DNA of 17,836 nt from JAWXVD01 sp044425705 (GTDB lineage Bacteria > Bacillota > Clostridia > Lachnospirales > Lachnospiraceae): NCBI GenBank assembly GCA_044425705.1, contig JAWXVD010000070.1:1-17836 (forward strand), written 5' to 3'. A model generated the notes under the pieces. That model was not told where the DNA came from and searched no databases. It saw only the letters and a list, made by a program, of their open reading frames with translations. Of the stretch, positions 15,171 to 17,836 are shown piece by piece. The translations under genes and the position numbers were made by a program. Numbering within the stretch: position 1 is the stretch's first letter; each line of letters begins with the position of its first letter.

Positions 15171-16799
15171 ATGGATAACAGGAATCAAAAAAGAAAAGTA
15201 TGTTATATCTTACCTCTAGCAATTTTATTTTCATGTATGCAAGTGATTGGTAGTGAAATAGAAAAAACAGGAGAATTTCTATTTCAAAACCCATGGAATT
15301 ATATAGAAATTTTAATTATGTCATGTATATTCTTTGCTGTAATCTGGTTTTTATGGATTCTGTTAGAAAAATATCAAGTAAATGTGAAAACTAGCGAGAA
15401 TAAGACCATAAATTGGAAATGGGTTTGGCTAGCCATTGGAAGTTGTCATCTTATTGTATTGTTAGCGGCATATCCAGGATTTTGCTGTTATGACTTTACC
15501 ACCCAAATAAATCAAGTATTAGACCAAGAGTTCACCACCCATCATCCCCTATTACACACATTGCTTATGGGATCAATCATAACAAAAGTAGGGGAGTTGA
15601 CAAACTCTTTGAATTTCGGAGGCTTTGTCTATTGTTTTCTACAAATGGTAATAGTGAGTGGCTGTTTTACATTTATATTAAAATATCTGTATGGAAAGGG
15701 TATTCCCAAAATTATAGTAATGATTAGCGCGTGTTACTATGCACTATTTCCTACAAATGCCATGTTTTCCATTTGTACAACAAAAGATAGCTTGTTCACC
15801 ATTGTATTTGTATGCAATCTTATTTTTATGAGAGAATTGCTGGATAATAGAGAGAAGTTTCTACAGAAAAAGCAAAATAGTATTCTGTTTATCGGTACGG
15901 CAATTATTGCAGGTTTATTAAGAAATAATACAATCTATGTATATGTTGTGGGAGCGGTCATTCTATGGATAGCAACAAAAGGATATAGAAAATATATCAC
16001 AATTGTAATGGGAATTATTATAGGTGGGATTATCTTGTGTAATCAAGTATTATTGATTACAACAGATGCAACAAAAGGGAAAATGACGGAAATGTTATCG
16101 GTACCTGCACAGCAGATAGCGAGAGCAGTCAGTGTAAAAGGGGAAGACTTTTTTACTGAAGAAGAATTGAATGAAGTATATACTGTGTTATTAAAAGATG
16201 GGATAGACAGATATGTACCTTACCTTTCAGATCCTGTAAAAGCTGAATTGCGTGTAGGATTTAACAGTAGCCTGATTGATTTTGTTGAAATTTGGATAAA
16301 AATAGGATTGAAAGCGCCACTAGAATATTTAAATGCAACGGCGGTGAATACCTACCAAGCATGGTATCCTAATGGAGTAATTGATGGATATTGCGAGGCT
16401 AATAAGCCAGCATACGAAGGTTCACAGACTTGTTATTTTGCAGCAATCGTAGAGGAACCATTGACACTGGATAGTAAAATACCATGGTTATACGATATTT
16501 TCTATTCCTTATCAAGACAATTAACATTTTATCAAATCCCAGTCATTAGCCTTTTGTTTTCCATTGGATTCTGGTTTTGGTGCATGTTGTTCTCTTTGGT
16601 ATATGCAATTTATAAAAAGAATAAAGCAAATAGTATTATGTTGTTATTTATATTATTGTTATATATGACAGGATTACTGGGACCAATTGTAGTAGTGCGT
16701 TATTATCTTGTATTATTCTGGGCAGCACCTGTTTTTATCGGTTTTTTATTTACAAAACCGTCTAGAGAAGATATACTTGATAAGAATATAATGGAATAA
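15171..16799 (+). CDS. Polytopic membrane protein, DUF6020-like (possible GT-C enzyme)
   Basis: A 542-residue protein with about ten hydrophobic segments and a larger loop around residues 305-445. Motifs that I associate with the DUF6020 group are YPGFCCYD at 101-108 (an acidic residue in the first external loop, as in GT-C glycosyltransferases), HHPLLHT at 124-130, TTKDSLF at 203-209, LLRNN at 249-253, VPAQQIAR at 311-318 and RYYLVLFWAAPV near 510-521. GT-C enzymes use polyprenyl-phosphate sugars outside the membrane, so this could attach a side-chain sugar after flipping. That is inference from layout, not from a proven family function. I chose ATG 15171, which has GGAG 13 nt upstream. A longer frame from TTG 15144 would overlap the preceding stop but has no ribosome binding site. 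Confidence 0.65.
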   Translation: MDNRNQKRKVCYILPLAILFSCMQVIGSEIEKTGEFLFQNPWNYIEILIMSCIFFAVIWFLWILLEKYQVNVKTSENKTINWKWVWLAIGSCHLIVLLAAYPGFCCYDFTTQINQVLDQEFTTHHPLLHTLLMGSIITKVGELTNSLNFGGFVYCFLQMVIVSGCFTFILKYLYGKGIPKIIVMISACYYALFPTNAMFSICTTKDSLFTIVFVCNLIFMRELLDNREKFLQKKQNSILFIGTAIIAGLLRNNTIYVYVVGAVILWIATKGYRKYITIVMGIIIGGIILCNQVLLITTDATKGKMTEMLSVPAQQIARAVSVKGEDFFTEEELNEVYTVLLKDGIDRYVPYLSDPVKAELRVGFNSSLIDFVEIWIKIGLKAPLEYLNATAVNTYQAWYPNGVIDGYCEANKPAYEGSQTCYFAAIVEEPLTLDSKIPWLYDIFYSLSRQLTFYQIPVISLLFSIGFWFWCMLFSLVYAIYKKNKANSIMLLFILLLYMTGLLGPIVVVRYYLVLFWAAPVFIGFLFTKPSREDILDKNIME

Positions 16800-16852
16800 A
16801 TAATAGATTGCAAATAAAAGAAATATAAGATGGAGAGAATGAGGATATACAA

Positions 16853-17836
16853 ATGTTTAAGAATTTAAATTATATTTTTAGTAAAAGAGACAAATGGGTA
16901 TTGCTTGGTTTGCTACTGGGGATTGTGATTGGAAGTTTTTTTGAACTAGTTGGAGTTGCAATCTTTAGCCCTTTTATTCAAATTATCATGGACACAGATA
17001 TTGTACTAGAAAATGAATATTTAAATTACTTTTATGTGATGTTTGGATTCTCATCCGCTTATCATTATTTGGCAATGATAGCAGGTGTGATTATTGCTAT
17101 TTATGTATTTAAAAATATTTTCTTAGCAATTTTAAAAAATTATGTATATAAATTTTCCTATGGTACCCAGAAGAAAATTTCCACCCGTTTATTAAAAGCC
17201 TATATGAATGAAGATTATACATTCCATCTAGGTAAAAATGTAGCGATTCTACAGAGAAGTATGCAAGAAGATACCATACAATTTACACAAATGTTAATTC
17301 ATACAATGGAACTAGTTGCAGAATTAACGGTTTGTTTGGCCATTGGTATTTACTTATTAGATGTAAGCGTATCAATCACAGTAGCGGTTGTGGGTCTATT
17401 GGTGATTTGTGTAGGTGCTTTTACCATTGTGTCAAAAAAATATGTGAAGAAATTAGGTAGAGATTGTCAAACTTCTAGAGGATTTTTATTCCAATGGGTA
17501 AACCAATCATTAGGTGGTATTAAAGAAATTAAAATCTTAGGTAGAGAAGACTTTTTTATAGACACCTATGAAACAGCCTATAGTAAATTTGCTAGAGATT
17601 CTAAGGTGAATAGATTGATGTCGGCAATACCGAAATACATTGTAGAAACTGTTTGTATGTCAGGACTATTGATTGCCGTTATTTTAAAAATGTTTTATGG
17701 ACAAAAAGATGACATTGTTGAGTTTGTACCACAACTTGGTGTATTCGCTGTTGCTGCATTTCGATTATTGCCATCAGTAGGAAAAATCAATGAACATGTG
17801 AATAATATCTTTTATGCCCTGCCTTCCATAGAATTG
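16853..17836 (+). CDS. ABC transporter transmembrane domain, PglK/MsbA type (3' truncated by window)
   Basis: The first 328 codons of an exporter-type ABC half-transporter, open to the window edge. Hydrophobic segments lie at about 15-43, 72-94, 155-194 (two) and 262-281. A long cytoplasmic region contains GGIKEIKILGREDFF at 221-235, the helix typical of PglK-like lipid-linked oligosaccharide flippases. AAFRLLPSVGKINEHVNNI at 301-319 is the usual last-helix signature just before the nucleotide-binding domain, which should follow outside the window (about 250 residues with Walker A/B). GAGGA at 16841-16845, 7 nt before the ATG, supports the start. PglK proteins flip lipid-linked glycans using ATP, so the locus would carry two flippases. 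Confidence 0.9.
   Translation, partial: MFKNLNYIFSKRDKWVLLGLLLGIVIGSFFELVGVAIFSPFIQIIMDTDIVLENEYLNYFYVMFGFSSAYHYLAMIAGVIIAIYVFKNIFLAILKNYVYKFSYGTQKKISTRLLKAYMNEDYTFHLGKNVAILQRSMQEDTIQFTQMLIHTMELVAELTVCLAIGIYLLDVSVSITVAVVGLLVICVGAFTIVSKKYVKKLGRDCQTSRGFLFQWVNQSLGGIKEIKILGREDFFIDTYETAYSKFARDSKVNRLMSAIPKYIVETVCMSGLLIAVILKMFYGQKDDIVEFVPQLGVFAVAAFRLLPSVGKINEHVNNIFYALPSIEL

Noticed and set aside
16830..16868. A 12-codon ATG frame overlapping the ABC transporter start
   Set aside because: It covers the ABC gene's own ribosome binding site and has no independent support.

Overview
This 17.8 kb window is the interior of a surface-polysaccharide (capsule, exopolysaccharide or teichoic-acid-like glycan) biosynthesis locus. 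All confident genes lie on the + strand with short gaps or 4-nt ATGA overlaps, so it reads as one operon. The AT-rich DNA, GGAGG-type ribosome binding sites, occasional GTG/TTG starts, a TagA-type GT26 domain and a DUF6020-like membrane protein suggest a low-GC Gram-positive, most likely Clostridia and perhaps Lachnospiraceae. The genus cannot be read from the sequence.

Layout. Positions 1-101 hold the unidentified 3' end of an upstream gene, followed by a hairpin with a short T run. Next come a GH105/GH88-type unsaturated glycuronyl hydrolase-like protein (177-1256), a GT11 alpha-1,2-fucosyltransferase-like enzyme (1272-2159), a Wzx flippase (2268-3806) and a Wzy-like polymerase with an unusual C-terminal extension (3840-5432). 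After these is a GT26-GT4 fusion glycosyltransferase (5437-7356) and a GT4 enzyme with a cysteine cluster (7359-8561). A radical SAM protein with SPASM-like C-terminal cysteines (8624-9640) follows. Five more glycosyltransferases occupy 9688-15147. A polytopic DUF6020-like protein (15171-16799) and the first 328 codons of a PglK/MsbA-type ABC transporter (16853 to the window edge) complete the window.

How they fit together. The glycosyltransferases would assemble a complex, probably fucosylated repeat unit on a lipid carrier at the cytoplasmic face. Wzx would flip the units and Wzy would join them outside. The radical SAM enzyme and the GH105-like protein are the two members whose role in assembly is not obvious. 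The ABC transporter could be a second flippase or serve a second glycan. No initiating phosphoglycosyl transferase, nucleotide-sugar pathway, chain-length regulator or ligase is visible, so these must lie outside the window.

The most unusual non-coding structure is at 12845-12952. Two perfect 10-bp-stem hairpins sit side by side between two copies of a 31-nt direct repeat, spaced 77 nt apart, at a gene junction. Removing one repeat copy and the hairpins restores an ordinary stop-RBS-ATG junction, so this looks like an inserted small palindromic element. I see no CRISPR array, tRNA, rRNA, transposase or clearly new multi-gene system. The glycan locus is of a known general type with several unusual components.
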